Shown: positions 26,044 to 35,196, counted from the first letter of the stretch. The stretch is DNA of 64,000 nt from Polaromonas glacialis (GCF_000709345.1 NZ_KL448325.1:62001-126000); one strand, 5' to 3'. Notes: generated from the sequence alone by a model not told the origin. Translations and numbers: made by a program.

Positions 26044-27090
26044 TTAAAATGCATGACGTATACCTAGCGCCACTCCGGTTTGGCCTTGACCAGGCGATGA
26101 CATCACCGTCGCAAATGCCACCCCAAAGTTGCTGTTCTTGCCATTCAGCACGCGCGCGGCAGAGGTATAAACAAGCGTTCGTTTGGAAAGACTGTAGGTT
26201 CCAAGAACACCGGCGAGTCTTGTTTTATCGCCAAGATCAAAATTATATTGTCCCGCATGCGCTACCACACGCAATGCTGGAGAAAATTTATACCCGATAC
26301 TTCCTATATAAACATCTCCGGCAGGTGAAATGTTCAAGTTGCCACTCACTTTTACATAATCAGCAAACAACTCGAACGGACCTGTGTCATACCGTGCGGC
26401 GACGCTTAAACGTTTATCCGACAAAGAAGACAGATTGGTCGCCGCCACTGTTCCATTAGAAGTTTCATAAGTGACACGCGTGCGGAACTTGTTGTTAACA
26501 TACTCCAGACCGGCACCCTTGTACCGACCGGCGCTGCTATTGCCAGGCAACTCTTGGCCAAACGAATACATGACCGTTCCTGAGATGCCAGCGAAGCTTG
26601 GCGATACATACTTGATTGCGTTATTTAATTTATAAAGCTGGATAGGCACTGCATTTAGGGAACCAATCCCGTATGTCGTTCCATAAGTCGGGTCATATGT
26701 GCCAAGCACCGTATAGTCATACTGCACGCCCCCCAAACGACCAGCCGAAACAGTGCCCCAATTGTTACTCAGGCCAACGTAAGCAAAGCGGTTAAAAAAT
26801 GCTACCGGAGTTGCCTGAGCGCCCGTGTCAACGTTGAAGCTATTTTCAAGTTTAAAAAATGCTTTGGCGCCGTCACTCAAGTCCTCGGCACCTGTAATTC
26901 CCCAGTTTGAAGGTAAAAAACTTCCGGAATTAAGTGCTGTCAAAGAAGTACCAGCAGCATTTTTATTGGTTGTGTAATTCAAGCTGGCATCCACGGATCC
27001 ATAAAGTGTCACAACACTTTGGGCGAACGATGAGGTTTGTGCAAGAAGGCCTGCAAATGCTAGGGCGGTAAAATGAGTTTTATTGTTCAT
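26044..27090 (-). CDS. Burkholderiales-type outer-membrane porin
   Basis: The 348-residue protein has a signal peptide (ALAFAGLLAQTSSFAQ) followed directly by SVVTLYGSVDASLNYT, the standard first strand of Gram-negative porins of this order. NWGITGAEDLSDGAKAFF and WGTVSAGRLGGV correspond to the conserved strands, and it ends GVALGIRHAF with the terminal Phe needed for barrel assembly. It has lower GC than its neighbours in its middle part. It is inside the operon between BKACE and a Bug gene, with its own hairpin-bearing leader, so its expression may be tuned separately. Confidence 0.9.
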   Translation of the reverse strand: MNNKTHFTALAFAGLLAQTSSFAQSVVTLYGSVDASLNYTTNKNAAGTSLTALNSGSFLPSNWGITGAEDLSDGAKAFFKLENSFNVDTGAQATPVAFFNRFAYVGLSNNWGTVSAGRLGGVQYDYTVLGTYDPTYGTTYGIGSLNAVPIQLYKLNNAIKYVSPSFAGISGTVMYSFGQELPGNSSAGRYKGAGLEYVNNKFRTRVTYETSNGTVAATNLSSLSDKRLSVAARYDTGPFELFADYVKVSGNLNISPAGDVYIGSIGYKFSPALRVVAHAGQYNFDLGDKTRLAGVLGTYSLSKRTLVYTSAARVLNGKNSNFGVAFATVMSSPGQGQTGVALGIRHAF

Positions 27091-27121
27091 ACTTTTGTCT
27101 CCAGTTTAATTTTTAAAATTT

Positions 27122-27142
27122 GTACGTCTTCATAAGACGTAC
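27122..27142. promoter_or_regulatory. Nine-bp perfect hairpin in the porin leader
   Basis: GTACGTCTT and AAGACGTAC pair perfectly around CAT, 32 bp before the porin start in the gap after the BKACE gene. In the minus-strand transcript it is followed by an A/U-rich run (AAATTTTAAAAATT), so it could act as a weak terminator or attenuator, a 5' stabilising hairpin, or as DNA an operator. Confidence 0.5.
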
Positions 27143-27245
27143 GGTCACATAGCACAATTATTCCGGCGCAACGATTGCCGGTTTATTAATTGCAAGTTAA
27201 TTCCATTAACCTGACGAAAAATCCACTCCAGAAACTGGACGATAT

Positions 27246-28232
27246 TTATTTGGCGCCAACCAATACCCCGGCCTTAACTTGGTGATCGCTGGTCGTCAAT
27301 GCCGCAGGCATGTTCAACCCCTCCCTTCCCTTCAAGCCCAGCATCGCGCGCGCCTCGGAAGGCGTGGCAATTTCCATCCCCAGGGCTTCGAGCACCCCGC
27401 GAATCAGCTGCACCTGCTGGGCATTGCTGGTCGCCATTTCATTGGGTTTGAGGTAGAGCGAATCCTCCAGCCCGACGCGCACATTGCCGCCCATTAACGC
27501 CGCCTGCGTGACCAGTCCCATCTGCCGGCGGCCAGCGCCCAGCACTGACCAGTCGTAGTCGGCGCCGAACAGTTTGTCGGCGATGTGCTTCATGTGCGTG
27601 AGGTTCTCTGGATCGGCGCCGATACCGCCCAGCACGCCCAGTACGAACTGGATGAATGGCCGCTTGACAAAGCCGCGCTGCACGAAATGGTGCAGCGTGT
27701 ACAGGTGGCCCACGTCGTAGCACTCGAATTCAAACCGGGTGCCGTGCGGCTTGGCCAGACGCTCGAACAACTGCTCGATGTCGCCGAAGGTGTTGCGGAA
27801 AATCCCGTTGCGCGAACCCTCCAGGAACTCCGGCTCCCACGCATGCTGCCACGTCTTGATTTTTTCCAGTATCGGGAAAAAGCCAAAATTCATTGAGCCC
27901 ATATTGCAAGAAGCCATCTCCGGCAAGACGTCGAGCGCGCCGGCCAAACGCTGGTCCAAGGTCATGGTATGGGAGCCGCCCGTGGTGATGTTGAGCACCG
28001 CGTCGGTCTGCGCATGGATAGGTTCGAGGAACTGGCGGTAGATGGCCGGGTCGAAGGCGGGCCGGCCGTCGAGCGGGTTGCGCGCATGCAGATGCAGCAC
28101 CGCCGCGCCGGCCTGGGCGGCGGCAATGGCCTGCTCGGCAATTTGCGCCGGCGTGATGGGCAGGTGCGGCGACATGCTCGGCGTGTGGATGGAGCCGGTG
28201 ATGGCGCAGGTAATGATGACTTTGCGTGCCAT
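27246..28232 (-). CDS. BKACE-family beta-keto acid cleavage enzyme (DUF849)
   Basis: The 328-residue protein has the family marks: KVIITCAITGSIHTPSMSP at the start, VLHLHARNP with the two zinc-binding histidines, the TTGGSHTMT substrate loop, and VRVGLEDSLYL with the zinc-binding Glu. Known members condense a beta-keto acid with acetyl-CoA to give acetoacetate and a new acyl-CoA, as Kce does in lysine fermentation. It lies 14 bp behind a FAH gene and in an operon with a monooxygenase and extradiol dioxygenase, so a ring-fission product carrying a beta-keto acid group is the likely substrate. I know of no standard meta pathway that uses this step. Confidence 0.88.
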   Translation of the reverse strand: MARKVIITCAITGSIHTPSMSPHLPITPAQIAEQAIAAAQAGAAVLHLHARNPLDGRPAFDPAIYRQFLEPIHAQTDAVLNITTGGSHTMTLDQRLAGALDVLPEMASCNMGSMNFGFFPILEKIKTWQHAWEPEFLEGSRNGIFRNTFGDIEQLFERLAKPHGTRFEFECYDVGHLYTLHHFVQRGFVKRPFIQFVLGVLGGIGADPENLTHMKHIADKLFGADYDWSVLGAGRRQMGLVTQAALMGGNVRVGLEDSLYLKPNEMATSNAQQVQLIRGVLEALGMEIATPSEARAMLGLKGREGLNMPAALTTSDHQVKAGVLVGAK

Positions 28233-28246
28233 GGTGTAGTTTCCTT

Positions 28247-29122
28247 TCAGATGTTTTCGGGCTCAGCCACGACACGGTTCTCGATCTGGCCGATACCGTC
28301 AATTTCCGCACGCATCACGTCACCCACTTTCAGAAAACGCGCAGGCTGCATGGCAATGCCGACGCCTGACGGCGTTCCTGTGGCAATCAGGTCGCCAGGC
28401 TCCAGCGTGAAGGCAGCCGACAGGTGCTCGATCTGCTGATAGATGTTGTAGACCATGCCTGCCGTGCTTTCCTGCTGACGCAACTCGTCGTTGATATACA
28501 TGCGCATGTTCAGCGCGTGCGGATCAAGCACCTCGTCATCGGTCACGATCCACGGTCCGGTTGGCCCTGAGGTGTCGAACGATTTGCCTATCGTCATGGT
28601 GGGCGAGCGCAATTGCCAGTCGCGCACCGTGACGTCGTTGCAGACCATGTAGCCGGCGATGACCTGGCGCGCGTTGGCTGCGCTCACATGGCGGCAGCGC
28701 TGGCCAATCACCACGCACAGCTCCACCTCATAGTCGAGCTGGTCCGACACGCGCGGCATGTGCACGTCGCCTGTCGGGCCGTTGACGCAGGTGACTTGTT
28801 TGTTGAACCAGATCTGTACCTCAGGCACTTTCATGCCAGCGCGAAGGGCTTCTTCAACATGCTTGCGGTAGTTCATGCCAATGGCCAAAAACTTGCGCGG
28901 GTTGGGCACCGGTGCCAAAAGCCGCACCTCAGCGAGCGGGTAAGCAATGCCCTGCCCGGGGGAAATGGCCTGAGCGCGTTTCAATGCTTCGCTGCCTGCG
29001 GCGAGCAGCTCCATCATGGTGGACGGCAAACCAGCGTCGGATGCGGGCAGGTCCAGGACCTGGTCGCCCACTACTTTTCCAATAGAGGTGCGCTCGCCAC
29101 GGCGGTAGGTTACAAGTTTCAT
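28247..29122 (-). CDS. FAH-family hydrolase
   Basis: The 291-residue enzyme has LDYEVELCVVIGQRCRHV (metal glutamates), VCNDVTVRDWQLR (aspartate), GKSFDTSGPTGPWIV and GDLIATGTPSGVGIA. It is most like the enzyme at 16899. The start ATG at 29122 is followed by MKLVTYRRGERTSIG, the standard N-terminal domain strand, and a GGAGAC lies just upstream. It is third in the eight-gene operon, 21 bp after the extradiol dioxygenase gene and 14 bp before BKACE, so it probably prepares the ring-fission product that BKACE then consumes. Confidence 0.9.
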   Translation of the reverse strand: MKLVTYRRGERTSIGKVVGDQVLDLPASDAGLPSTMMELLAAGSEALKRAQAISPGQGIAYPLAEVRLLAPVPNPRKFLAIGMNYRKHVEEALRAGMKVPEVQIWFNKQVTCVNGPTGDVHMPRVSDQLDYEVELCVVIGQRCRHVSAANARQVIAGYMVCNDVTVRDWQLRSPTMTIGKSFDTSGPTGPWIVTDDEVLDPHALNMRMYINDELRQQESTAGMVYNIYQQIEHLSAAFTLEPGDLIATGTPSGVGIAMQPARFLKVGDVMRAEIDGIGQIENRVVAEPENI

Positions 29123-29143
29123 GGTGTCTCCAAAAAGGTATCG

Positions 29144-30088
29144 TTATTCGAAAAATTCAGGGGTCAGCGGCGGTGCCCATTGCGACAGGCCTTCGAGTTG
29201 GAGAGGGCCGTGGCTGGGCTGGTGCTGGTCGTTCACCAAATCGCCATCGGTCCAGTGCTCCACCTTGTGGCCAAACGGGTCGCGCCAGTAGTCAAACAGC
29301 TGGCTGCCCAGCACATGACGCCCGACACCCCAGCTGTGGCGCCAGCCACCCGCCTTGAGGTGGGCATGGCCCGCCTGCAGGTCTTCCAGGTCCAGCACCT
29401 CGTAAGCCACGTGATCGAAGCGGGCGCTTTCAATCCCGCCCGGCGGCGTGCCCAGGGCAAGCGTGTGGTGGTCGGTGTAGCGCGCGCCCAGACCGCAGTG
29501 CAAAAACGCGAAGGTGGTCTTTTCCGGATCCTGCATATGCAATGAGTCGGAAATCCTAAGGCCCAGCACCTGGTGATAGAAGTCGAACACCGGCTCGAAA
29601 TCCGGGACAAATAAAACCGCATGGCCCAGACGCATCACCTGCGAAGGCCCGCCGGCCGTGCGAACTGCCCCTTGGGGGCGCCGGCGGACATCGGCCGCAT
29701 TGAGTTGATGCGACGGCCGCACCGCCAGCGGCTCGGCAAGGGTTTGTCCGCACAGCACCTCGACGCGAAAACCGGCCGGATCGGTGCAGCGCACCACCTG
29801 TCCGCCTGCCGGCTCAGGGCTGTCTTCGACCCCGGTGCCCAGGTGGTCTGCCAGGCGCTGCAGGTCCGCGCTGCTTTGCGCGCGCAACCCCAAGCCGATT
29901 CCCCTGGCCGTTGGCCCCTGGTGGGTGATATGCACATAGGGAGCGGAGCCCTTGCCACGCATGTACAGCGTGTCGGCAGTGCGGGCCGCCCGCACCAGAC
30001 CGAAGTCGATGAGAAAACGCTCCATCAGCTCAAGATCAGGCGCTTCAAAGCGCACATAGGCAATGTCTTCAACGGCAATAACAGGCAT
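29144..30088 (-). CDS. Two-domain extradiol dioxygenase (VOC family)
   Basis: The 314-residue protein holds two VOC domains, at about 5-110 and 150-290. The second has the iron ligands: LGHAVLFVPDFEPVFDFY (first His), FDHVAYEVLDLEDLQ (second His) and YWRDPFGHKVEHWTDGD (Glu). Type I extradiol dioxygenases of this shape open catechols next to the two hydroxyls. It is separated by only 3 bp from the monooxygenase upstream, so the two are tightly coupled in expression. Sequence is clearly different from the dioxygenases at 39548, 42426 and 60682, pointing to a different substrate. Confidence 0.88.
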   Translation of the reverse strand: MPVIAVEDIAYVRFEAPDLELMERFLIDFGLVRAARTADTLYMRGKGSAPYVHITHQGPTARGIGLGLRAQSSADLQRLADHLGTGVEDSPEPAGGQVVRCTDPAGFRVEVLCGQTLAEPLAVRPSHQLNAADVRRRPQGAVRTAGGPSQVMRLGHAVLFVPDFEPVFDFYHQVLGLRISDSLHMQDPEKTTFAFLHCGLGARYTDHHTLALGTPPGGIESARFDHVAYEVLDLEDLQAGHAHLKAGGWRHSWGVGRHVLGSQLFDYWRDPFGHKVEHWTDGDLVNDQHQPSHGPLQLEGLSQWAPPLTPEFFE

Positions 30089-30091
30089 GGC

Positions 30092-31795
30092 TTAACTCCT
30101 AGGAAAAAGACCGGTGACAAGGCGCAGCACAGGCAAGGGGCCCGAGCTGGCCGGGCCGCGCCACGCGATGTGGTGGTCAGGACGGATCAGCACCAGTTCG
30201 GCGCCATACAAATCACGCACAGCCGCATCGGTGCGTATCACCTTCTCAAGCGGAACGCCCAATGCGGCCGCAGCACTCGACCAATCAGTCTGTGCTGCAG
30301 GTGCCAGCTCCACCGTGCTCAACAGGGTAAAGCCAGTGCCGAACAGGTCCAGCAACGAGCTGCCTTGCGGCATATCCGCTTGTTGATCAGGCAAGTGGGG
30401 AGCGCGCGCGCCGGGGTAGCCACTGGCTACGTAGGTATTCGGGCTGTCAAGGGGCGGTTCGCCAGCTTCATGGGCGACGATGGCACTTGCATACCGCACA
30501 CCCAGCTGAAGGCCCGGAATGTTGAATTCATCTGCCACATGCTTAAGCAGTGTTTGCCCCAGCGTCTTGCGCGCCTGCTCGCCTTCGGGCGTGCCGGCTT
30601 CGAGCTCGGGCGGCATGACCAGCTGGCCGATGCTGTCAGCCATGCGGTGCGCAAACCGGGTATTGCGCTCGGCCATCGGGTGGCGTTCGGCGTGGTAGCT
30701 GTCGAGCAATGCGTCCGGCGCCCAGCCCTGGGTGACGGCGGCCAGTTTCCAGCCCAGGTTCACCGCGTCATCGACACTGGTGTTGTAGCCCATGCCGCCG
30801 GTGGGGGTGAACAAGTGGGCCGCATCCCCCGCAATGAAGAGGCGGCCACGCCGAAAGGCCTCGGCCACCAGCATGTAGCCGGCGGTCCAGGTTCCGCTGT
30901 GAAGCATCTCGTATTGAAAAACCGGCCCCCCGGACAGCGTGCGAAACACCTCGTCCGGATTGATGCTGTCGGCCGACTGGCCTGGCTTGAGTTGAATGCC
31001 AATGGCGAACTCGTCCACGCCATTGATGGTCACCAAAATGCCGCGCATCTCGCAGTTGACGATCCAGGACTGCCAGGCCGGGCGCTGCAAAGGTCCCTGT
31101 GCCAGGCGTTGGTACAGGTCTGCCGACCGGAAGTGAAACGTCATCATCTGGCCGCCGAAGAATTCGCGCTGCGCCTGGCTGGCGCCTTGGTAGCCGACCT
31201 GCATGGCCTCGCGCACCAGACTGCGGGGCCCGTCGCATCCCACAGCATAGTCAGCATTTATTGTTAATGTGCTTTTGCCCGCCACTTCACAAGCGGTGAC
31301 AACCGTACCCTCTGCCGTATCAGCCACTGACATGACCTGCCAGCCATAGCGCGTTACCACGCTGGGGTAGCGAGACACCTCTTCGCGCAGGATGCGCTCG
31401 ATGTACATCTGCTGGGCGCGGTGCGGCAACTCTGGCGTAGGCCAGGCGGCTTCTCCGTAATCGCCAAAGTCGCTGCGCTCGGTAGCCTGCGCACGCGAAG
31501 GAATCCGGAAACGCGCGATTTCATGACCCGTCAGCCGGGTGCAGTACAGCACGTCCTGAGGATGGTCTTTCGTCATACCCACCTGACGCACACGGCCTGC
31601 AAAACCCCTGCGGCGGTAATGCTCCATGGTGCGCGAGGAAGTTGCGTTGGCTTTCGGTACTGAAGGCGCTTCGCTCTGTGCCTCAATCAGCACGCAGGGC
31701 ACGCCCCGGCAACCCAGTTCGATGGCGAGCATCAGCCCGCTAGGGCCGCCCCCCACGATGGCAACAGCTTGTCTCAATAAGGTTTGATTTGTCAC
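30092..31795 (-). CDS. FAD-dependent aromatic monooxygenase (PF01494 type)
   Basis: The 567-residue flavoprotein has VAIVGGGPSGLMLAIELGCRG, KANATSSRTMEHYRRRGFA, the GCDGPRSLVREAM motif and GDAAHLFTPTGGMGYN followed by VNLGWKLAAVTQGW. It is a strong paralogue of the enzyme at 35197: the two share KANATSSRTMEHYRRRGF and NTSVDDAVNLGWKLAAV exactly. It starts with GTG at 31795, with GGAG about 10 bases upstream. It heads the eight-gene operon and is divergent from the LysR gene at 31928 across 132 bp. It would hydroxylate a phenolic acid before ring cleavage by the next gene product. Confidence 0.9.
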   Translation of the reverse strand: MTNQTLLRQAVAIVGGGPSGLMLAIELGCRGVPCVLIEAQSEAPSVPKANATSSRTMEHYRRRGFAGRVRQVGMTKDHPQDVLYCTRLTGHEIARFRIPSRAQATERSDFGDYGEAAWPTPELPHRAQQMYIERILREEVSRYPSVVTRYGWQVMSVADTAEGTVVTACEVAGKSTLTINADYAVGCDGPRSLVREAMQVGYQGASQAQREFFGGQMMTFHFRSADLYQRLAQGPLQRPAWQSWIVNCEMRGILVTINGVDEFAIGIQLKPGQSADSINPDEVFRTLSGGPVFQYEMLHSGTWTAGYMLVAEAFRRGRLFIAGDAAHLFTPTGGMGYNTSVDDAVNLGWKLAAVTQGWAPDALLDSYHAERHPMAERNTRFAHRMADSIGQLVMPPELEAGTPEGEQARKTLGQTLLKHVADEFNIPGLQLGVRYASAIVAHEAGEPPLDSPNTYVASGYPGARAPHLPDQQADMPQGSSLLDLFGTGFTLLSTVELAPAAQTDWSSAAAALGVPLEKVIRTDAAVRDLYGAELVLIRPDHHIAWRGPASSGPLPVLRLVTGLFPRS

Positions 31796-31927
31796 GATGC
31801 GCCTATCTCCTGCGTTTTATAGAACCAGCGATGCCGCATCTTAAAAATCATTCAATGAAAACAAAAGATAGCAAAAAAATTCCAGAGCTATATTTTTGTT
31901 ATCACCTTATCATTGAGAAATTACCGT

Positions 31928-32836
31928 ATGACAGCTAACCTTAAACTTCATCACCTGCGTCATTTCGTTGCCATTGCCCAGCATCAAAGCGTGCGGTCTG
32001 CCGCGCGCGCACTAGGGCTCGCCCAGCCGGCTGTGACGCGCAGCCTGCGCGAGCTGGAGAAGGAGCTCAACGCCTCTTTGGTTGAAAGGCACGCGCGCGG
32101 CGTGGTGCTGACCGAAGTCGGCAAACGCTTTCTGGTGCGTGCGCAAAGCGCCGTGTCCGAGGTGCAGCGCGCCTCTGAGGAAGTGGGGCAACTCGGTGGA
32201 TCCGGCGAGGGCACGGTCGTGGCGGCACTCTCAGCTGCAGCCATGCTGGCCCTTGCGGCACCGGCAATCAGTGCGTTTCGCCTTGGTTATCCCAGGGTGC
32301 ATTTGCGGCTGATTGAAGCGGTATTTCCCACCGTGGAATCACGACTGCTCGACGGCCAGTTGGACTTTTATGTTGGCGCCAAGCCGGTGCACATGCCGCG
32401 TGAACTGCGCTCGGAGTTTTTCTTTCACAACGAACGTGTGGTGGTCGCGCGCCAGGGCCACCCGCTGAGCAGTGCGCGCAGCCTGAAGCAACTCATCCAG
32501 GCCGATTGGATCATGACCGGTTTGCGCGAAAAAGAAGAGGCGGAGTTCGAAGAGCTTTTCTCGGCGTTTGACCTGGCTGCCCCGCACTCGCGCACCCGGA
32601 TCGAATCCATGGTCGGTCTTTTGATGGTGATGAGCAGTACCGATGCGCTGGTACTGCTGCCGAGGCAGTGGACAAATCTACCCCTGTTCAAGGGGGTGCT
32701 GGCGCCAATACTTATTGAAGAAAAATTGCGTGCGCCTGACATTGTCTTGATTGCCAGAAGCTCTGTGCCGCTGACGCCCGTTGCAGAGCGCTTTGCGGTG
32801 CTGTTGCAACGCGCAGCGGGAAAGCCTTTTGTGTAA
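31928..32836 (+). CDS. LysR-family transcriptional regulator
   Basis: The 302-residue protein has the winged helix LKLHHLRHFVAIAQHQSVRS, LAQPAVTRSLRELEKELNA and ERHARGVVLTEVG, then a LysR effector domain (DFYVGAKPVHMPRELRSEF). The ATG at 31928 is preferred to a TTG at 31913. It is transcribed away from the monooxygenase operon 22174-31795 and is its likely activator. The intergenic region is AT-rich and includes the small palindrome GATGCCGCATC at 31830-31840, a possible contact point. Confidence 0.9.
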   Translation: MTANLKLHHLRHFVAIAQHQSVRSAARALGLAQPAVTRSLRELEKELNASLVERHARGVVLTEVGKRFLVRAQSAVSEVQRASEEVGQLGGSGEGTVVAALSAAAMLALAAPAISAFRLGYPRVHLRLIEAVFPTVESRLLDGQLDFYVGAKPVHMPRELRSEFFFHNERVVVARQGHPLSSARSLKQLIQADWIMTGLREKEEAEFEELFSAFDLAAPHSRTRIESMVGLLMVMSSTDALVLLPRQWTNLPLFKGVLAPILIEEKLRAPDIVLIARSSVPLTPVAERFAVLLQRAAGKPFV

Positions 32837-33160
32837 AACTACCAATTGGTCCACCGCCGATCAAGTCACCGAGGCAAACCGTTCGAACCCAAGGTAACGG
32901 TTGCTGCGCGAAGTTTCCAACTTCTGAGGATTGCAAGCTGTTATTGCTGACACGATGCCAGCGCATTGCTTACCAAAGCTTAGACGATAAAGTGATGCAT
33001 CCATAAATTCATGTCCTCTTTTGGGACATGAAGAAAGATAAAGCATGGAGCCAGATCTCGCTGGCTTTTTCTCGCCTCTTCAACTAACGATAAAAACCGT
33101 TTTTGGCGCAAGAAGTGATGCTGGTCGCTTGGCACCAATGCCTAGCCAGCAGCTCAACTC
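32837..33160. other. Non-coding gap between two convergent LysR genes
   Basis: The region holds no supported gene. Two hairpins are visible: CATGTCC/GGACATG at 33010-33030 with a 7-base loop, and the terminator-like structure at 33049-33070. Confidence 0.6.
33049..33070 (+). terminator. Candidate intrinsic terminator for the LysR gene at 31928
   Basis: AGCCAG and CTGGCT form a 6-bp stem around six bases and are followed by TTTTTC on the plus strand. The structure is about 210 bp past the LysR stop and lies between convergent genes. Confidence 0.5.
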
Positions 33161-34096
33161 TCACAAGTTCTGAGCCATAGCACTGACCAATTGATGACCT
33201 TCATACGGCTTCCCGGAGGCCCGTTCAAACAAGGTCGCCAGCTTTTCGGCCAGTGGTGTCAAGGGCAGGGCGTTGCGCCGGATCAGCACAATGTCGGGAC
33301 CGGCCAGCGCTTCGGCCACCGGGATTTCCTGCAGGGAGGTTTTGAAGATGGCGCTGCTCACCCACTGCTGCGGCAAGAATGCCAGTGCGTCGGTCGATGT
33401 CAGCAAGGCCACTACCGGCAGCGTGGTCAGTGTTTGCGTGACCGACCGGGGCGCTGGCAGACCATGCAACGCGAACTGCTCTTCGAATTCGATCTCCACC
33501 GGCTGGCGCAGGCCCGTCATGATCCACTCGGCATCGATCAGCCCGCGCAAGCTGCGCACACCGGCCAGCGGATGGCCACGGCGGCCCACCACCACCCGCT
33601 TGTTGCGAAACAGCAGCTGCACGGCATAGGAATGGTCCAGCTCGCCCAGGGGCTGCGGCCCAATGTAAAAGTCGAGGCTGCCATTTCTGAGCTGGGGCTC
33701 CAGCGCCGGGAAAAGCCCTTCCGTCAGGCTCACCTGCGCATCCGGAAAATTCTTGCGAAAAGCCGGATACACCTGCGGCACCAGCGACAAAAACACTGCG
33801 CTCGACAGCCCGGCGCTGACCTTGCCGGCGACACCGCCCTTGAGCTGCTCGATTTCCTGCCGCCCGCGCTCGACATCGTTCAGGATGGAGCGGGCGCGCA
33901 TGACGAAGGCCTGGCCATAGACGCTGAGCGACACGCCCTTGCCGTGCCGCTCCAGCAGGGGAACGCCGAGTTCTTTTTCCAGATCGCGCAGGCCCCGCGT
34001 GATGGCCGGCTGCGCCAAGCCTTGCGCGCGCGCCGCAGCCCGGATGCTGCTGGCGTCGGCCACGGCGACCAGATTGCGCAGTTGGTGTAATTTCAT
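33161..34096 (-). CDS. LysR-family transcriptional regulator
   Basis: The 311-residue protein starts MKLHQLRNLVAVADASSIRA, continues LAQPAITRGLRDLEKELGV and ERHGKGVSLSVYG, and has the LysR effector domain (DFYIGPQPLGELDHSY). It is divergent from the Bug-monooxygenase-FAH-esterase-dioxygenase set that begins at 34206, with a T-N11-A site close to its own start codon, so it is the likely regulator of that module. It is a paralogue of the regulators at 15949 and 31928, consistent with whole modules having been duplicated with their regulators. Confidence 0.9.
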   Translation of the reverse strand: MKLHQLRNLVAVADASSIRAAARAQGLAQPAITRGLRDLEKELGVPLLERHGKGVSLSVYGQAFVMRARSILNDVERGRQEIEQLKGGVAGKVSAGLSSAVFLSLVPQVYPAFRKNFPDAQVSLTEGLFPALEPQLRNGSLDFYIGPQPLGELDHSYAVQLLFRNKRVVVGRRGHPLAGVRSLRGLIDAEWIMTGLRQPVEIEFEEQFALHGLPAPRSVTQTLTTLPVVALLTSTDALAFLPQQWVSSAIFKTSLQEIPVAEALAGPDIVLIRRNALPLTPLAEKLATLFERASGKPYEGHQLVSAMAQNL

Positions 34097-34101
34097 AAGT
34101 G

Positions 34102-34116
34102 ATGCCTATCAGGTAT
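34102..34116. promoter_or_regulatory. Candidate LysR binding site (T-N11-A dyad)
   Basis: ATGCCTATCAGGTAT contains TGCCTATCAGGTA, a T-N11-A motif with CCT/AGG half-sites and AT ends, placed 5 bp from the start of the LysR gene and 90 bp before the Bug gene. The layout fits a LysR regulator acting on the shared promoter region. Only the sequence pattern supports it. Confidence 0.5.
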
Positions 34117-34205
34117 CAAAAGTACCATTTTGCATGCTTATTGTTTTGTTGATCGACATCAATAATCGCCACATTGCTAAGTGGTAGTCAATTACTGGAG
34201 ACAAA

Positions 34206-35180
34206 ATGAAACGTCGATCATTCACTTTTCTGGCCGCCGGCATGGGCCTGAGCCTGCTGGCCAACCCGGGCTGGGCGCAGTCCTTTCCCGCCCAGCCGGT
34301 GCGCATCATTTCCCCGTTTCCGGCGGGCAGCGGCCCCGATGTGGTGGCTCGCATCGTCGGGGAAAAGCTGACCGCCGGCTGGAAGCAGGGCGTCGTGGTC
34401 GATGCCCGGCCGGGCGCCAACGGTTTTCTGGCCATCGGCGCGGTCAAACAGGCGGCGCCCACCGGCCACGACCTGCTGATCGCCGACGTGGGCCATCTGT
34501 CCATCAGCCCCTCGCTGTTCAAGAAACTCCCCTATGACCCGAAGGCCGATTTCGTTCCGGTGGGTGGGGTGTACCGCACCTCGTTCTTCGTCGTGGTGGC
34601 AGCCAACAGTCCGATCCGCACGGTCAAGGACCTGATTGCTGCCGCCGCCACCCCGGGCAAGGTCACCTACGGTTCGAACTCGATCGGCGGTCCGCTGCAC
34701 CTGGGCGCCGCGCAGTTAGAGGCTGCCAGCGGCACCAAGATGACGCATGTGCCCTACAAGGAAATCTCGCAGCTCTACATTGCCGTGTCCACCGGCGAGA
34801 TCGACTGGGCCATGGGCAGCATGGCCAGCGCCGGCCCGCTGCTCAAGGCGGGCAAGGTGCGCTTCATCGCCGTGGCCGACGACGCCCGTTCCCCCAGCCT
34901 GCCCAACGTGCCGACGCTGGAAGAGTCGGGCGGCCCGAAGGGTGTCAAGGCGCGCACCTGGGTGGCCTTGATGGCACCCAAGGGAACGCCTGCAGCCGTT
35001 ATCACCACACTGAACCAGAGCCTAAACGATGCGCTCAGGCAGCCTGACGTGGCTGAAAAATTCGCGAACTTCGGCTTCGTGCCGGACCCGACCACGCCCG
35101 CAGCGCTCGCCAGCCTGATCGACAGCGATGCCATGGTCTATGCGGCCATGGTCAAGCGCACCGCCGCCAGCGTTGACTGA
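34206..35180 (+). CDS. Bug-family periplasmic solute receptor (TctC type)
   Basis: The 324-residue precursor has a signal peptide ending GWAQ-SFP, then PVRIISPFPAGSGPDVVARI and DARPGANGFLAIGAVKQA. It is a close paralogue of the receptors at 1515 and 20604, and all three start modules that continue, or once continued, with a FAD monooxygenase. ACTGGAGACAAA stands directly before the ATG. The stop codon lies 16 bp before the monooxygenase gene. The ligand is probably an aromatic carboxylate. Confidence 0.9.
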   Translation: MKRRSFTFLAAGMGLSLLANPGWAQSFPAQPVRIISPFPAGSGPDVVARIVGEKLTAGWKQGVVVDARPGANGFLAIGAVKQAAPTGHDLLIADVGHLSISPSLFKKLPYDPKADFVPVGGVYRTSFFVVVAANSPIRTVKDLIAAAATPGKVTYGSNSIGGPLHLGAAQLEAASGTKMTHVPYKEISQLYIAVSTGEIDWAMGSMASAGPLLKAGKVRFIAVADDARSPSLPNVPTLEESGGPKGVKARTWVALMAPKGTPAAVITTLNQSLNDALRQPDVAEKFANFGFVPDPTTPAALASLIDSDAMVYAAMVKRTAASVD

Positions 35181-35196
35181 CAACAGGAGCCAGGCC

